Assembly: GCF_039535785.1 (NCBI RefSeq)
Contig: NZ_BAAAXV010000001.1
Coordinates: forward strand, 2,728,001-2,792,000
Direction: 5' to 3'
DNA: 64,000 bases
Source of the DNA: Nonomuraea helvata
Lineage (GTDB): Bacteria > Actinomycetota > Actinomycetes > Streptosporangiales > Streptosporangiaceae
This document shows, in pieces, positions 23,748 through 32,015 of the stretch. Under the pieces are notes generated by a model. The model made no database searches. It worked only from the letters and a program-made list of their open reading frames with translations, and was not told where the DNA came from. Positions within the stretch are counted from its first letter, which is position 1; each line of letters opens with the position of its first letter. Made by a program: the position numbers and the translations under genes.

Positions 23748-24326
23748 CTACACCGGGGTGTGCATGTGGCGGGTCAGGGCGTGTTCCACCAAGGTGATCA
23801 AGGTGGCCTTCACCGACTCCCGCTGCCTGGCGTCCAGGCGGACGATCGGGATGTGGTCGCCGATCGACAGGGCCTCGCGGATCTCCTCCGCCGCGTGCGC
23901 GAACTGCCCGTCCCAGCCGTTGATGCCGATCACGAACGGCAGCTTCGCCTCTTCGAAGTAGTCGATCGCCGGGAAGCTGTCCGCGAGACGGCGCGTGTCC
24001 ACCAGCACGACCGCGCCGATGGCGCCCCGCACCAGGTCGTCCCACATGAACCAGAACCGGTGCTGTCCGGGCGTGCCGAACAGGTACAGGATCAGATCAC
24101 GGTCGAGCGAGACCCGCCCGAAGTCCATGGCCACGGTCGTGGTCGTCTTGTTGGGCGTGAGGGAGACGTCGTCCACGTGTGCCGAAGCGTCCGTCATGAC
24201 CGCTTCGGTGGTGAGCGGCAGGATCTCCGAGACCGCACCAACGAACGTCGTCTTCCCCACGCCGAAGCCCCCGGCCACGACGATCTTCGTCGAGGTTAGG
24301 CCGGGGCTAGAGCCTGCGAAGTCCAC
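23748..24326 (-). CDS. cvnD: Conservon 1 GTP-binding protein CvnD
   Basis: 192 residues from GTG 24326. Small Ras/Mgl-like GTPase: P-loop VVAGGFGVGKTTFVGAVSE, Thr-rich switch I (TTTTVAMDFG), G3-like FGTPGQHRFWFMW, and NGWDG where NKxD is expected. Membership of the conservon D family, studied in Streptomyces, is unambiguous. It is thought to receive signals from the CvnA sensor through CvnB and CvnC, by analogy with eukaryotic G-protein modules. Its first 20 nt overlap the cvnC end, the same overlap as in the other two conservons here. Confidence 0.94.
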   Translation of the reverse strand: MDFAGSSPGLTSTKIVVAGGFGVGKTTFVGAVSEILPLTTEAVMTDASAHVDDVSLTPNKTTTTVAMDFGRVSLDRDLILYLFGTPGQHRFWFMWDDLVRGAIGAVVLVDTRRLADSFPAIDYFEEAKLPFVIGINGWDGQFAHAAEEIREALSIGDHIPIVRLDARQRESVKATLITLVEHALTRHMHTPV

Positions 24327-24711
24327 TGAGCACCCTTTCGAGCAAGTTCAGGTCCGGCTTTCCGGCGTCCAGCGCAGGCTGGTGCACGCGGATCAGGCCC
24401 TCCGACGCCATGTCGGCAATCAGCACCCGGACCACGCCAAGGGGCTGCCGTAAAAGGGCGGAGATCTCGGCAACCGACCGGACGTTCCGGGTCAGCTGGA
24501 TGATCGCCTGATACTCCGGACTAAGTAGGGAAATGTCTTGGTATTCCGACGTCACGGAGGACACCAATGCCTCCATGGCGAACTTCATCCGCGGCGCGGT
24601 GCGCCCCCCGGTCACGGCATAGGGCCGTACCAGGGAGCTCGGCTTCTGCGGACGGGGAGCCGCCGGATGCGGCGGAGTGCTATCACCAGCCCAACCCTGA
24701 CCTGACACCAT
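24307..24711 (-). CDS. cvnC: Conservon 1 DUF742 protein CvnC
   Basis: 134 residues. The N-terminus has a Pro-rich extension of about 25 residues not found in the other two CvnC copies here. It is followed by the signature LVRPYAVTGGRT and a winged-helix-like DUF742 core (VRSVAEISALLRQPLGVVRVLIADMASEGLIRVHQP), ending NLLERVLSGLRRL. It lies 20 nt after cvnB across a stem-loop. It is thought to bridge the Roadblock protein and the GTPase, and DNA binding has not been established for the family. Confidence 0.93.
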   Translation of the reverse strand: MVSGQGWAGDSTPPHPAAPRPQKPSSLVRPYAVTGGRTAPRMKFAMEALVSSVTSEYQDISLLSPEYQAIIQLTRNVRSVAEISALLRQPLGVVRVLIADMASEGLIRVHQPALDAGKPDLNLLERVLSGLRRL

Positions 24712-24723
24712 GTTCTCCTGTCA

Positions 24724-24744
24724 CCGCCCCGCTAGCGGGGGCGG
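24724..24744 (-). promoter_or_regulatory. Intra-operon stem-loop at the cvnB/cvnC junction (conservon 1)
   Basis: The 14-bp palindrome CCCCGCTAGCGGGG (24727-24740), extended by further GC pairs with one bulge, covers the cvnB stop codon (24734-24732). It could set the cvnB:cvnC ratio by attenuation or RNA end protection. Confidence 0.45.
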
Positions 24745-25154
24745 GCCGCTTGCAGTTCGGCGCGTACGGCCGGGGTCAACACCTGACCGGCCCGCTCGAC
24801 CAGCAAGGTCATCTGGTACGCCACCAACCCCATGTCACAGTCGGGAGCGGCCAGGACGGCCAAGCAGGAGCCATCGCTGATGGACATGATCATCAAGAGC
24901 CCGCGCTGCATTTCGATAACGGTCTGCGTCACCATACCGCCCTCGAAGACCCGCGCGGCGCCTTGGGTCAAGCTGATCACACCCGACGCCACCGCGGCGA
25001 GCTGGTCGGCTCGGTCCTTGGGAAAACCCTCCGAGAAGGCCAGCGGCAAGCCGTCGGACGACACCACGACCGTGTGCGCGACACCCGGCACGTTGTTCAC
25101 GAAGTCCGTGATCAACCAGCTTATGCCGCGCGCTCCCTGGCTCATTTCTCTCAT
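24732..25154 (-). CDS. cvnB: Conservon 1 Roadblock/LC7 protein CvnB
   Basis: 140 residues. Full Roadblock/LC7 fold: INWLITDFVNNVPGVAHTVVVSSDGLPLA-type start, DRADQLAAVASGVISL helix, GLLMIMSISDGSCLAVLAAPDCDMGLVAYQM strands and a C-terminal helix. The ATG overlaps the cvnA stop by 4 nt. Roadblock proteins act as GTPase partners (MglB-like), so it is the probable regulator of CvnD nucleotide exchange or hydrolysis. It is highly similar to the two other CvnB copies of the window. Confidence 0.95.
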   Translation of the reverse strand: MREMSQGARGISWLITDFVNNVPGVAHTVVVSSDGLPLAFSEGFPKDRADQLAAVASGVISLTQGAARVFEGGMVTQTVIEMQRGLLMIMSISDGSCLAVLAAPDCDMGLVAYQMTLLVERAGQVLTPAVRAELQAARPR

Positions 25155-28100
25155 TTGTCCTCCTCATTCTCTTCTCCGCGGGTGAACGCTCGGCCTTGCC
25201 GGACACCCTGCTGGAAGCTGGAGAGCCGGCTACGCAGCCGCTCGGGCGAGATCTGCGGCGCCGGTGACGGAGCCTGGGGTTCCGCGAGGCTCGCCGTACC
25301 GGGCACCAGGTTGGCCTTGGGGACGCGACGAGGCAGGCCCGAGGGCGTTGTGCCGCTCTGCACGGGCTGCGCGGCGGCCTGTGCGGCCTGGAAGCCGGAG
25401 TCCGCGGGCGACGACCAGGTCGCGCCCGCCCCGGACGCGCCCGGCGTGCGCCGGGGCAGCCCGCTGGACGTGGGAGGAGCCGCCTCGACGGGCACCGCCG
25501 GATGCACAGCCGTGATGTCGGGCTCCGCCTCCCTCAGGGAAGGCGCCTCGATACGGTCCTGCAGCACCTCGGGATCGGGCCGGCGGAACCAGTCGGACCC
25601 GACCGACGAGAAGATCGGCAGGAACTCGTCGCCCTGGTCCTCCATGGGCGAGCTGCGCACCACGGGGAGCGGCCCGGTCATGTCCTGCGAGGAGTAGGCG
25701 CCGGGGCCGAACCTGTCGAGGTCCGAGCGCCCGTTCTGCTCGAACGGGTCGGCGGGCTTGGGCTCATCCGCGAACGGCGAGCGGTAGCCGTCGGCGGGCT
25801 GCGTCGGCGGCCGGTCCTCCGACTCGAACAGCGACCTGCGCGGCAGCGGGTCGGCGAACGACGACCACCGCGACTCGTCCTGCGGCTGCTGCTTCGGCGG
25901 CTCGGTGGCGAACGACGGCCAGCGCGGCTCGTCGTCCTGCAGGGGCGGCGGCTGCTCCGCGAAGGACGGCCACCGGTTCTCCGCGAACGGATTCTCCACG
26001 GCGGGCTGCGGCGTCTCCTCGGAGAACGACGGCCAGCGCGGCTCCTCGAACGGCTTCTGGGCCGGCGGCGCCGACTCGTCGGAGAAGGACGGCCAGCGCG
26101 GCTGGTCGCCGCCCTGCGCCCCCTGCGGCTGCTCGGCGAAAGGCGACTGCCGCTCACCGAAGGACGGCTGCTCACCGAAGGAGGGCCGCTCGCCGAACGC
26201 CGGCTGGTCACCGAAGGACGGCTGCTCGCCGAAGGGCTGCTCGAACGGGCGATCCCCGACCGGCCGCTCGTTGAACGCCGCGGGCTGCTCGCCGAACGCG
26301 GTCCAGCCCGCGCTCCCGGGCGCCGGCAGCGACCCCGGCCACTGCGTGTCCACCACCTGCTCGGGCCCGTCGGGCATCGAGTGGGCACCGTTCTGCGACG
26401 GCTGCCCGAACATGCTCGGGTCGAAGTCGGTGAACGCCTCGTACTGCCCGCCCTGCTGCGGCACGCCGATCCCGCTGCTGATCAGCATGTCGGGCAGCAT
26501 GACCAGCGCGCTCAGCCCGCCGGTCTCCCGCTGGCTGAGCTGCACGCGGATGCCGTGCCGCAGGGCCAGGCGGCCGACCACGAACAGGCCCATGCGCCGC
26601 GACACCGACACGTCCACGACGGGCGGGTTCGCCAGCCGCCAGTTGGCCTCCGACAGCTCCTCGGGGCTCATGCCGATGCCCAGGTCGTTGATCGACACGA
26701 GGACGCCGCCCTCGGCGGGCGTGCTGGTGACCGTGACCTTGCTCTCGCGGGGCGAGAACGAGATCGCGTTCTCGATCAGCTCGGCGAGCAGGTGGACGGC
26801 GTCGGTGACGGCCGGGCCGACGATCAGCGTGCCGGACGGGATCTGGATCTGGACCCGCTCGTAGTTCTCGACCTCGGACAGCGAGGCGCGGGCGATGTCG
26901 ACCAGCGGCACCGGCTCGCTCCACTTGCGCGCGGCCTCCTGGCCGGCGAGGACCAGGAGGTTCTCGCTGTTGCGGCGCATGCGGGTGGCCAGGTGGTCGA
27001 GCCTGAACAGGTTCGCGAGCCGCTGCTCGTCCTCCTCGCCCTGCTCCAGACCCTCGATGAGCTGCAGCTGCCGCTCGACCAGCGTCTGGCTGCGGCGGGA
27101 GAGGTTGACGAACATCGAGTTGACGTTCGTACGCAGCTTGGCCTCGTCGCCGGCCAGCCGGATCGCCTCGCGGTGGACCTCGTCGAACGCCCGCGCCACT
27201 TCACCGATCTCGTCGCGGGTGTTGACGCCGACCGACGGCACCTCGGGCACGTGCGCGCCTTCACCGGACTCGCGCAGCACGCGGACGGTCTCGGGCAGCC
27301 GGGTCGTGGCGACCTGGAGCGCCTCGGCCCGCAGCCGGCGCAGCGGGCGGACCAGCGAGCCGGCCACGCGGGTGGTGAAGATCAGGACGAGGAGCAGCAG
27401 GACGAGGATCATCGCGCCGGAGATGATCGCGTTGCGCTGCTCGGTGTCGCTCAGGTCACGGGTCCTGGCCACGATCTTGGTGGCCAGGCCGTCCTCGACC
27501 TTGCGCATGGCGTTGCCGGACAGGCTGGTGCTGTCGAACCAGTTGCTCAGGTCACGATGGGTGGTGACGTCGAGGTCCCTGATCCGGTTGTACGCGCGGA
27601 CCTGCGCCAGCGCGCGCTGGCGCATGGCGTCGGCGAGGTCGATCTGGGGGCCACGGACGAGCTGCTGGTACGTCTTCAGGTCCTTCGGGTCGGCCTCCTG
27701 CTCGAAGGCCGCCAGCTCGGCCTGCTGCTTGTTCCAGGAGCCCAGGAAGTCCGACAGATCGTCGCTGTCCAGCTGACGCTCGACGAGTGCCACGATGAGG
27801 ATGATCTGCTGGCGCGAGATCTCCTCCTTGACCCGCTGGAGCGAGCCGAGCGCGGCCACCTCACGCTGAAGGGTGTCGTCGCCGACACCGTCACCCAGGT
27901 CGCCCTGGATTGTGGAGAAGATGCCGATCATCGTGCTGTACGTGCTGACGGAGGCGCGCGGCGGCACGTTCGAGACCATGGACTCGCGCAGGCTGTCGAG
28001 GCCGTCGAGCCAGCGGCGCATGTTCTCGACGCCCTCGCGGACGCGGGAGGAGTGCGTGGCGTCGATCGACTTGGCCGCGCTGAGCACCTGCTTCTTGGCC

Positions 28101-28432
28101 GCGTCGGTCGCCTGCCGCTGCGTCTTGAGCTGGACGAGGCGCTGGCCTCTGCTGCGGTCGGCGACGTACCACGCGGTGAGCGTGCGCTCCTTGCCGAGCT
28201 CGTGGTTGAGCGCACCGATGCGCTGCGCCAGCTCGGCGACCTGGGTGAGCCGGCGGTACTGGGCGCTGGTGCCGATGGCGTCGGCCAGCTGCACGCCGGC
28301 GAGCAGCACACCCACGACCGTGGGGATGAGGATCAGCGCGACCAGCCTTGAGCGCACACGCCAGTTCCCCAGCCGGAAACGTCCGCCTGTGTACTCCCCT
28401 GACCTCGTGTGCCTGGGGTCTTTCGTCCTCAC
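25151..28432 (-). CDS. cvnA: Conservon 1 sensor kinase-like protein CvnA (nitrate-sensor domain)
   Basis: 1093 residues, the longest of the three CvnA copies. TM1 at about 30-50 (LVALILIPTVVGVLLAG), an extracytoplasmic NIT-type four-helix sensor (about 55-330), and TM2 at about 335-360, then a HAMP-like linker (GEVARAFDEVHREAIRLAG), a helical segment with LDHLATRMRRNSENLLVLAGQEA, and a HATPase with N box ELIENAISFSPRE and DLGIGMSPEEL near 585. From about 650 on there is a long Pro/Gln-rich tail with FGEQPSFG-like repeats (about 720-765) and five WPSF repeats (about 780-860). The tail ends in a motif shared by all three CvnA. It begins with GTG. Confidence 0.94.
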   Translation of the reverse strand: MRTKDPRHTRSGEYTGGRFRLGNWRVRSRLVALILIPTVVGVLLAGVQLADAIGTSAQYRRLTQVAELAQRIGALNHELGKERTLTAWYVADRSRGQRLVQLKTQRQATDAAKKQVLSAAKSIDATHSSRVREGVENMRRWLDGLDSLRESMVSNVPPRASVSTYSTMIGIFSTIQGDLGDGVGDDTLQREVAALGSLQRVKEEISRQQIILIVALVERQLDSDDLSDFLGSWNKQQAELAAFEQEADPKDLKTYQQLVRGPQIDLADAMRQRALAQVRAYNRIRDLDVTTHRDLSNWFDSTSLSGNAMRKVEDGLATKIVARTRDLSDTEQRNAIISGAMILVLLLLVLIFTTRVAGSLVRPLRRLRAEALQVATTRLPETVRVLRESGEGAHVPEVPSVGVNTRDEIGEVARAFDEVHREAIRLAGDEAKLRTNVNSMFVNLSRRSQTLVERQLQLIEGLEQGEEDEQRLANLFRLDHLATRMRRNSENLLVLAGQEAARKWSEPVPLVDIARASLSEVENYERVQIQIPSGTLIVGPAVTDAVHLLAELIENAISFSPRESKVTVTSTPAEGGVLVSINDLGIGMSPEELSEANWRLANPPVVDVSVSRRMGLFVVGRLALRHGIRVQLSQRETGGLSALVMLPDMLISSGIGVPQQGGQYEAFTDFDPSMFGQPSQNGAHSMPDGPEQVVDTQWPGSLPAPGSAGWTAFGEQPAAFNERPVGDRPFEQPFGEQPSFGDQPAFGERPSFGEQPSFGERQSPFAEQPQGAQGGDQPRWPSFSDESAPPAQKPFEEPRWPSFSEETPQPAVENPFAENRWPSFAEQPPPLQDDEPRWPSFATEPPKQQPQDESRWSSFADPLPRRSLFESEDRPPTQPADGYRSPFADEPKPADPFEQNGRSDLDRFGPGAYSSQDMTGPLPVVRSSPMEDQGDEFLPIFSSVGSDWFRRPDPEVLQDRIEAPSLREAEPDITAVHPAVPVEAAPPTSSGLPRRTPGASGAGATWSSPADSGFQAAQAAAQPVQSGTTPSGLPRRVPKANLVPGTASLAEPQAPSPAPQISPERLRSRLSSFQQGVRQGRAFTRGEENEEDK
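25850..26275 (-). repeat. Coding tandem repeats in the CvnA1 tail
   Basis: Five copies of an Arg-Trp-(Pro/Ser)-Ser-Phe unit recur every 50-60 bp between 25850 and 26105. A second family of FG(E/D)(Q/R)PSFG-type units lies at 26140-26275. All are in frame and keep the reading frame open. Confidence 0.7.
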
Positions 28433-28508
28433 TGACTCTCGCTACCTCTCGCCGGTACGTGCTCGAAAAATCAGACACGCGTGTGGCGCATGGGATTCTG
28501 TCCGGCTG

Positions 28509-28521
28509 GGTAATTGGAACA
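28509..28521 (-). promoter_or_regulatory. Element shared by all three cvnA upstream regions (copy 1)
   Basis: The plus-strand core GGTAATTGGAACA lies 76 nt upstream of the cvnA1 start. It matches GGTAATTAGAACA before cvnA2 and GGCAATTCGGACA before cvnA3; the identity with copy 2 extends to GGTAATTnGAACACAnCCC. Confidence 0.5.
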
Positions 28522-28564
28522 CAACCCGTACCAGATCGGCCAACCGAACATATCCCATCACACG

Positions 28565-28587
28565 TGCCCAAAGCGTCACTTTGGGCA
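28565..28587. terminator. Stem-loop between the aldehyde dehydrogenase gene and cvnA1
   Basis: TGCCCAAAG, CGTCA, CTTTGGGCA: perfect 9-bp arms, 19 nt past the aldehyde dehydrogenase stop. Probable terminator insulating the conservon promoter. Confidence 0.6.
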
Positions 28588-28606
28588 ACATAACGCCGTA
28601 CACGCT

Positions 28607-30004
28607 TCAGGCGGGCCGGAACGAATCCCGCTCTGCCGGAGCCGCGTGCTTCACCATCAGGTGCCGCGTCACCGAGTACTCCTGCACTGCTTCCTGGCTC
28701 ATGTCCTTGCCGAACCCACTGCCCTTCACCCCGCCGTGCGGCGCCTCGCTGGCAATGGGCAGATGGTCGTTCACCCAGGTCACGCCCACATCGAGCCGGT
28801 GCGACACGCGCATGGCCCTGGCGACGTCGCGCGACCACACCGACGACGCCAAACCGTACCGGGTGTCGTTGGCGAATTTGACCGCTTCGTCCTCGCCGTC
28901 GAACGGTAGCGCCACGAGCACCGGTCCGAAAAGTTCTCCTTGCACGATCTCGCTGTCCTGAGCGACGTCGGCGACCAGCGTGGGCGGGTAGAAAAATCCG
29001 GAGCCCCCGATCGGGGCGCCGCCGTGCAGCACCCGCCCACCGGCCCTGGAGACGAACCCGTGCACCCGCTGCCGGTGGGCGGCGGAGATCAGCGGGCCGA
29101 TGTCCGTGGCCGGGTCCCAGGGGTCACCGACGGTTATTTCGGCAAGAGTTGCCCGTAGGGCCTCCACCGCGTCCGCGTAGATCTCGCGGGCGATGTACAC
29201 GCGGGTGGCGGCCGTGCAGTCCTGCCCGCTGTTGTACGTCGCCCCCAGGACCACGCCGCGGGCCATCTCCGCCAGGTCGGCGTCCCCGAAGACCAGCGCG
29301 GGCGCCTTGCCGCCGAGCTCGAGGTGCACCCGCTTGAGCGTGGTCGCGGCCCCGGTCATCACCGCCCGGCCGGTCTCCGTGGAGCCGGTGACGCTGACCA
29401 TGTCCACGCCCGGGTCGGTGACAAGCGCCTGGCCGACCTCCGCGTCCCCGGTGACCGCCTGCACGAGCCCGTCGGGCGCGCCCGCCTTGGCGAACAGCTC
29501 GGCCAGCCGCAGCGTCGTGCGCGGCGTCTGCGGCGCCGGCTTGATCACCACTGCGTTGCCGGCGGCCACCGCCGGGCCGACCTTCCAGACGGCCATGACG
29601 AACGGGAAGTTCCACGGCGCGATCGATCCCACCAACCCGACGGGGCGGCGCAGCAGGACCGAGGTGTAGCCCGCGCTGAACACCCCGGCGCCGGAGCCCT
29701 CGAGCGAACGGGCGGCCCCGGCGAAGAAGCGCAGGTTGTCGACAGCGAACGGCAGCTCGCCGTCCCTGAACACCGCCGCCGGCTTGCCCGTCTCCTCCAC
29801 CTCGAGCCTTGTCAGCTCCTCGGCGTCGGCCTCCACCAGGTCGGCGACCCGCAGCAGCAGCCGGGCGCGGTCGGCCGGGGTGGCCTGCGACCACTCCTCG
29901 AAGGCCGCGCGAGCCGTCCGTACGGCCGCCGCGACCCCCTCCACCGGCGTGTCCGGAACTTCGGCGCACGGCAGGCCGGTGGCAGGGTTGATCAGTTCAC
30001 GCAT
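28607..30004 (-). CDS. Aldehyde dehydrogenase, 4-aminobutyraldehyde/betaine-aldehyde type
   Basis: 465 residues from ATG 30004, one nucleotide after the glycosyltransferase stop; an in-frame TTG at 30016 would overlap that gene. NAD-binding APWNFPFVMAVWKVGPAVAAGN and GSTETGRAVM, catalytic Glu in HLELGGKAP, catalytic Cys in SGQDCTAATR. The sequence is closest to the PatD/YdcW and BetB branch that oxidises omega-aminoaldehydes to GABA or betaine aldehyde to betaine. The adjacent polyamine-type ABC importer favours 4-aminobutyraldehyde from putrescine. A betaine aldehyde role would complement the betA gene at 47372, which lacks a partner. Confidence 0.9.
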   Translation of the reverse strand: MRELINPATGLPCAEVPDTPVEGVAAAVRTARAAFEEWSQATPADRARLLLRVADLVEADAEELTRLEVEETGKPAAVFRDGELPFAVDNLRFFAGAARSLEGSGAGVFSAGYTSVLLRRPVGLVGSIAPWNFPFVMAVWKVGPAVAAGNAVVIKPAPQTPRTTLRLAELFAKAGAPDGLVQAVTGDAEVGQALVTDPGVDMVSVTGSTETGRAVMTGAATTLKRVHLELGGKAPALVFGDADLAEMARGVVLGATYNSGQDCTAATRVYIAREIYADAVEALRATLAEITVGDPWDPATDIGPLISAAHRQRVHGFVSRAGGRVLHGGAPIGGSGFFYPPTLVADVAQDSEIVQGELFGPVLVALPFDGEDEAVKFANDTRYGLASSVWSRDVARAMRVSHRLDVGVTWVNDHLPIASEAPHGGVKGSGFGKDMSQEAVQEYSVTRHLMVKHAAPAERDSFRPA

Positions 30005-30005
30005 G

Positions 30006-31280
30006 TCACTCGCCAAGTTGCTCGATCAGGTCGGCGGCCTTGCGCAGGCCGTCGCGACGGCGGATCTCCTCGCCCGCGGCGGCGAGCCGGGCACGCAGCT
30101 CGGTGTCCCCGAGCAGCCGCTCGACCGCCCCCTTCAGGTCCTCGTCCGTGAAGGTGTAGGTGGAGAGCCTGACACCATAGCCGAGTTCGTCGACCCGCTG
30201 AGCGTTGTCGTACTGGTCCCAGAAGAGCGGCAGCAGGATCATCGGCTTGCCGAAGTGCACCGCCTCCGTGGTCGTGTTGTTGCCGCCGTGGGTGATGACC
30301 AGGTCACACAGTGGGATGATCTTAGTCTGCGGGAGGAACTCCGCGCCCCACATGTTGTCGGCCAGCTTGATCTCCTCGTGCAGCGGGCCCTTGGAGACGA
30401 TGTACTGGTGCGGCGTGGTGGCCAGGACGTCGATCACCCGCTGCATCAGCTCCACGTCGGACGAGCCGAGCGAGCCGAGCGAGAAGTAGACCAGGGACCC
30501 CTTGTCGTTGCGCTGGAAGGGCAGAGCGAAGTCGTCGTCGGTCTCACGCACGGAGGAGTCGAGCCGGTGCCAGGACGGGCCGAGCGGGCGGGCGTCGGTG
30601 TAGTCGAGGACCTCCGGGTAGACGTAGAGGTTCAGGTCGCCCTCGTGGATGAAGTCGAGGTCGGGCAGCGGCGCGGTGCCCTGCTCGACGCACCACTCGT
30701 TGAAGGCGCTCCAGAGCTCGCGGTGGGTGCGGTCGTACTCGGCGCGGAACGCCTCCCACTCGGAGCGGTCGTCGGCGGCCAGGCCGGAGAAGACCGGCGC
30801 GATGTTCTCGCCGCGCACCTCGAGCGGGTTGCAGGAGACGATGCGGACGAACTTCTTGCCCGCGGTGAGCAGCGCCGGGAACATGATCACGTTGTCCTCG
30901 ACGATCACGTCGGGGTTCACCCGCTCGATGATGGCCTTGAGCTGCGGCTCGCAGTACTTCACGCCGTCGATCAGCTCGGCCCAGATGGGCTTGGTGACGG
31001 TGTCGAGCTGCTCCAGCGTGCTCTTGCGGTACTCGGGCGCGGTCTCGCGGATGAAGTCCTTCCAGAACTGACCGGGGTCCTGCTCCTCGGCGTTCTCGGG
31101 CGGCGGGGCGAGGTCCACCAGGTCCTCCTCGAAGCCGAGCGCCTCGAGCTTGCCCTTCCACGACGCCTCGGCCGCGAAGACGACGCGGTGGCCGCGGCGG
31201 CGGAGAATGTCGCCGATGCCGATGCAATTGTTGGTCGGACCGTACGCGCTTTCAGGCATGAACAGAATGGTGAGAGACAT
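30006..31280 (-). CDS. UGT/MGT-type family 1 glycosyltransferase
   Basis: 424 residues from ATG 31280 (GGAG 7 nt upstream). GT-B fold: N-terminal acceptor domain (ILFMPESAYGPTNNCIGIGDILRRRGHRVVFAAE) and C-terminal nucleotide-sugar domain with VYFSLGSLGSSDV and the His-containing signature THGGNNTTTEAVHFGKPMILLPLFWDQYDN. This is the macrolide-glycosyltransferase/UGT group that glycosylates small molecules from UDP- or dTDP-sugars. Its stop lies one nucleotide before the aldehyde dehydrogenase ATG, so the two are strictly co-expressed. That pairing is not one I know from a described pathway. It is divergent from a TetR gene. Confidence 0.9.
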   Translation of the reverse strand: MSLTILFMPESAYGPTNNCIGIGDILRRRGHRVVFAAEASWKGKLEALGFEEDLVDLAPPPENAEEQDPGQFWKDFIRETAPEYRKSTLEQLDTVTKPIWAELIDGVKYCEPQLKAIIERVNPDVIVEDNVIMFPALLTAGKKFVRIVSCNPLEVRGENIAPVFSGLAADDRSEWEAFRAEYDRTHRELWSAFNEWCVEQGTAPLPDLDFIHEGDLNLYVYPEVLDYTDARPLGPSWHRLDSSVRETDDDFALPFQRNDKGSLVYFSLGSLGSSDVELMQRVIDVLATTPHQYIVSKGPLHEEIKLADNMWGAEFLPQTKIIPLCDLVITHGGNNTTTEAVHFGKPMILLPLFWDQYDNAQRVDELGYGVRLSTYTFTDEDLKGAVERLLGDTELRARLAAAGEEIRRRDGLRKAADLIEQLGE

Positions 31281-31392
31281 CTCGCGACTCCGGGGAAACT
31301 CATCAATTTGAAGAGGAATTCAAGAACTCATCTAGCGTTGAGGTCAAGTTACGGGCACTATGGTCACGGCTAACTGAACGGCGGGCGAACGA

Positions 31393-32013
31393 GTGAGGGT
31401 GGTGCGGGTGGCCCAGCGTAAGAGCCGCGACGACCGGCGCATCGACTTGATCGAGGCCGCGCGCAGGGCCATCATCCGCCACGGCATCGACGGTGTGCAG
31501 CTCTCGCACGTCGCCGAGGAGGCCGGGCTCACCTCCGGCGCGGTGCTCTACCACTACCCCGACCTCAGCGAGCTGCTGGTCGAGGCGCAGCACGCGGGCA
31601 TGGAGCGCTTCTACGAGCAGCGCGCGCGGCAGCTCGCCGCGCTCACCGACCCGGCCGAGAAGCTGGTCGTCACGGTCAGGTCGGGGCTGCCGACCGGGCC
31701 GCTCGACCCCGACGTGCGCCTGCTCAACGAGCTGGGCGGGGCCGCGGGCCGCAACCGGGTCTACGGCGTGCTGCTCACCTCGCTCTACGACCGCCAGGTG
31801 TCGATGTACCAGGCGATCCTGGACACGGGGGCCGCCCTCGGGGTGTTCAAGCTGAGCACCGACTCGCTGACGATCGCGCGCAACCTGGTGGCCCTGGAGG
31901 ACGCGTACGGCTACCGCATCACGGCCAGACACCCGGTCATCGGCCCGGACGAGGCGGCCGAGCTGATCCTGTCGTACGCGCGCACGGCGACGGGCAACGA
32001 CCTGACCCGCTGA
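31393..32013 (+). CDS. TetR-family regulator of the amine/glycosyltransferase locus
   Basis: 206 residues from GTG 31393; GTG 31402 or 31408 could equally be used. HTH: RAIIRHGIDGVQLSHVAEEAGLTSGAVLYHYPDLSELLVEA; a TetR_C domain follows. It lies between the divergent glycosyltransferase-aldehyde dehydrogenase operon and the convergent potDBCA operon (2 nt between the stops), so it is placed to control the former. An imperfect dyad TTGAA-N6-TTCAA (31308-31323) in the divergent region is a weak operator candidate. Confidence 0.9.
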   Translation: MRVVRVAQRKSRDDRRIDLIEAARRAIIRHGIDGVQLSHVAEEAGLTSGAVLYHYPDLSELLVEAQHAGMERFYEQRARQLAALTDPAEKLVVTVRSGLPTGPLDPDVRLLNELGGAAGRNRVYGVLLTSLYDRQVSMYQAILDTGAALGVFKLSTDSLTIARNLVALEDAYGYRITARHPVIGPDEAAELILSYARTATGNDLTR

Positions 32014-32015
32014 CA

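Noticed and set aside
25850..26275. Regular repeats considered as a CRISPR array
   Set aside because: The repeats are imperfect, in frame with cvnA1 and encode a regular peptide unit, with no unique spacers of constant length.
25502..28351. Long plus-strand frame antisense to cvnA1 (similar ones at 39701-42139 and 54658-57573)
   Set aside because: They mirror the strongly GC3-biased cvnA genes and contain no recognisable protein features.
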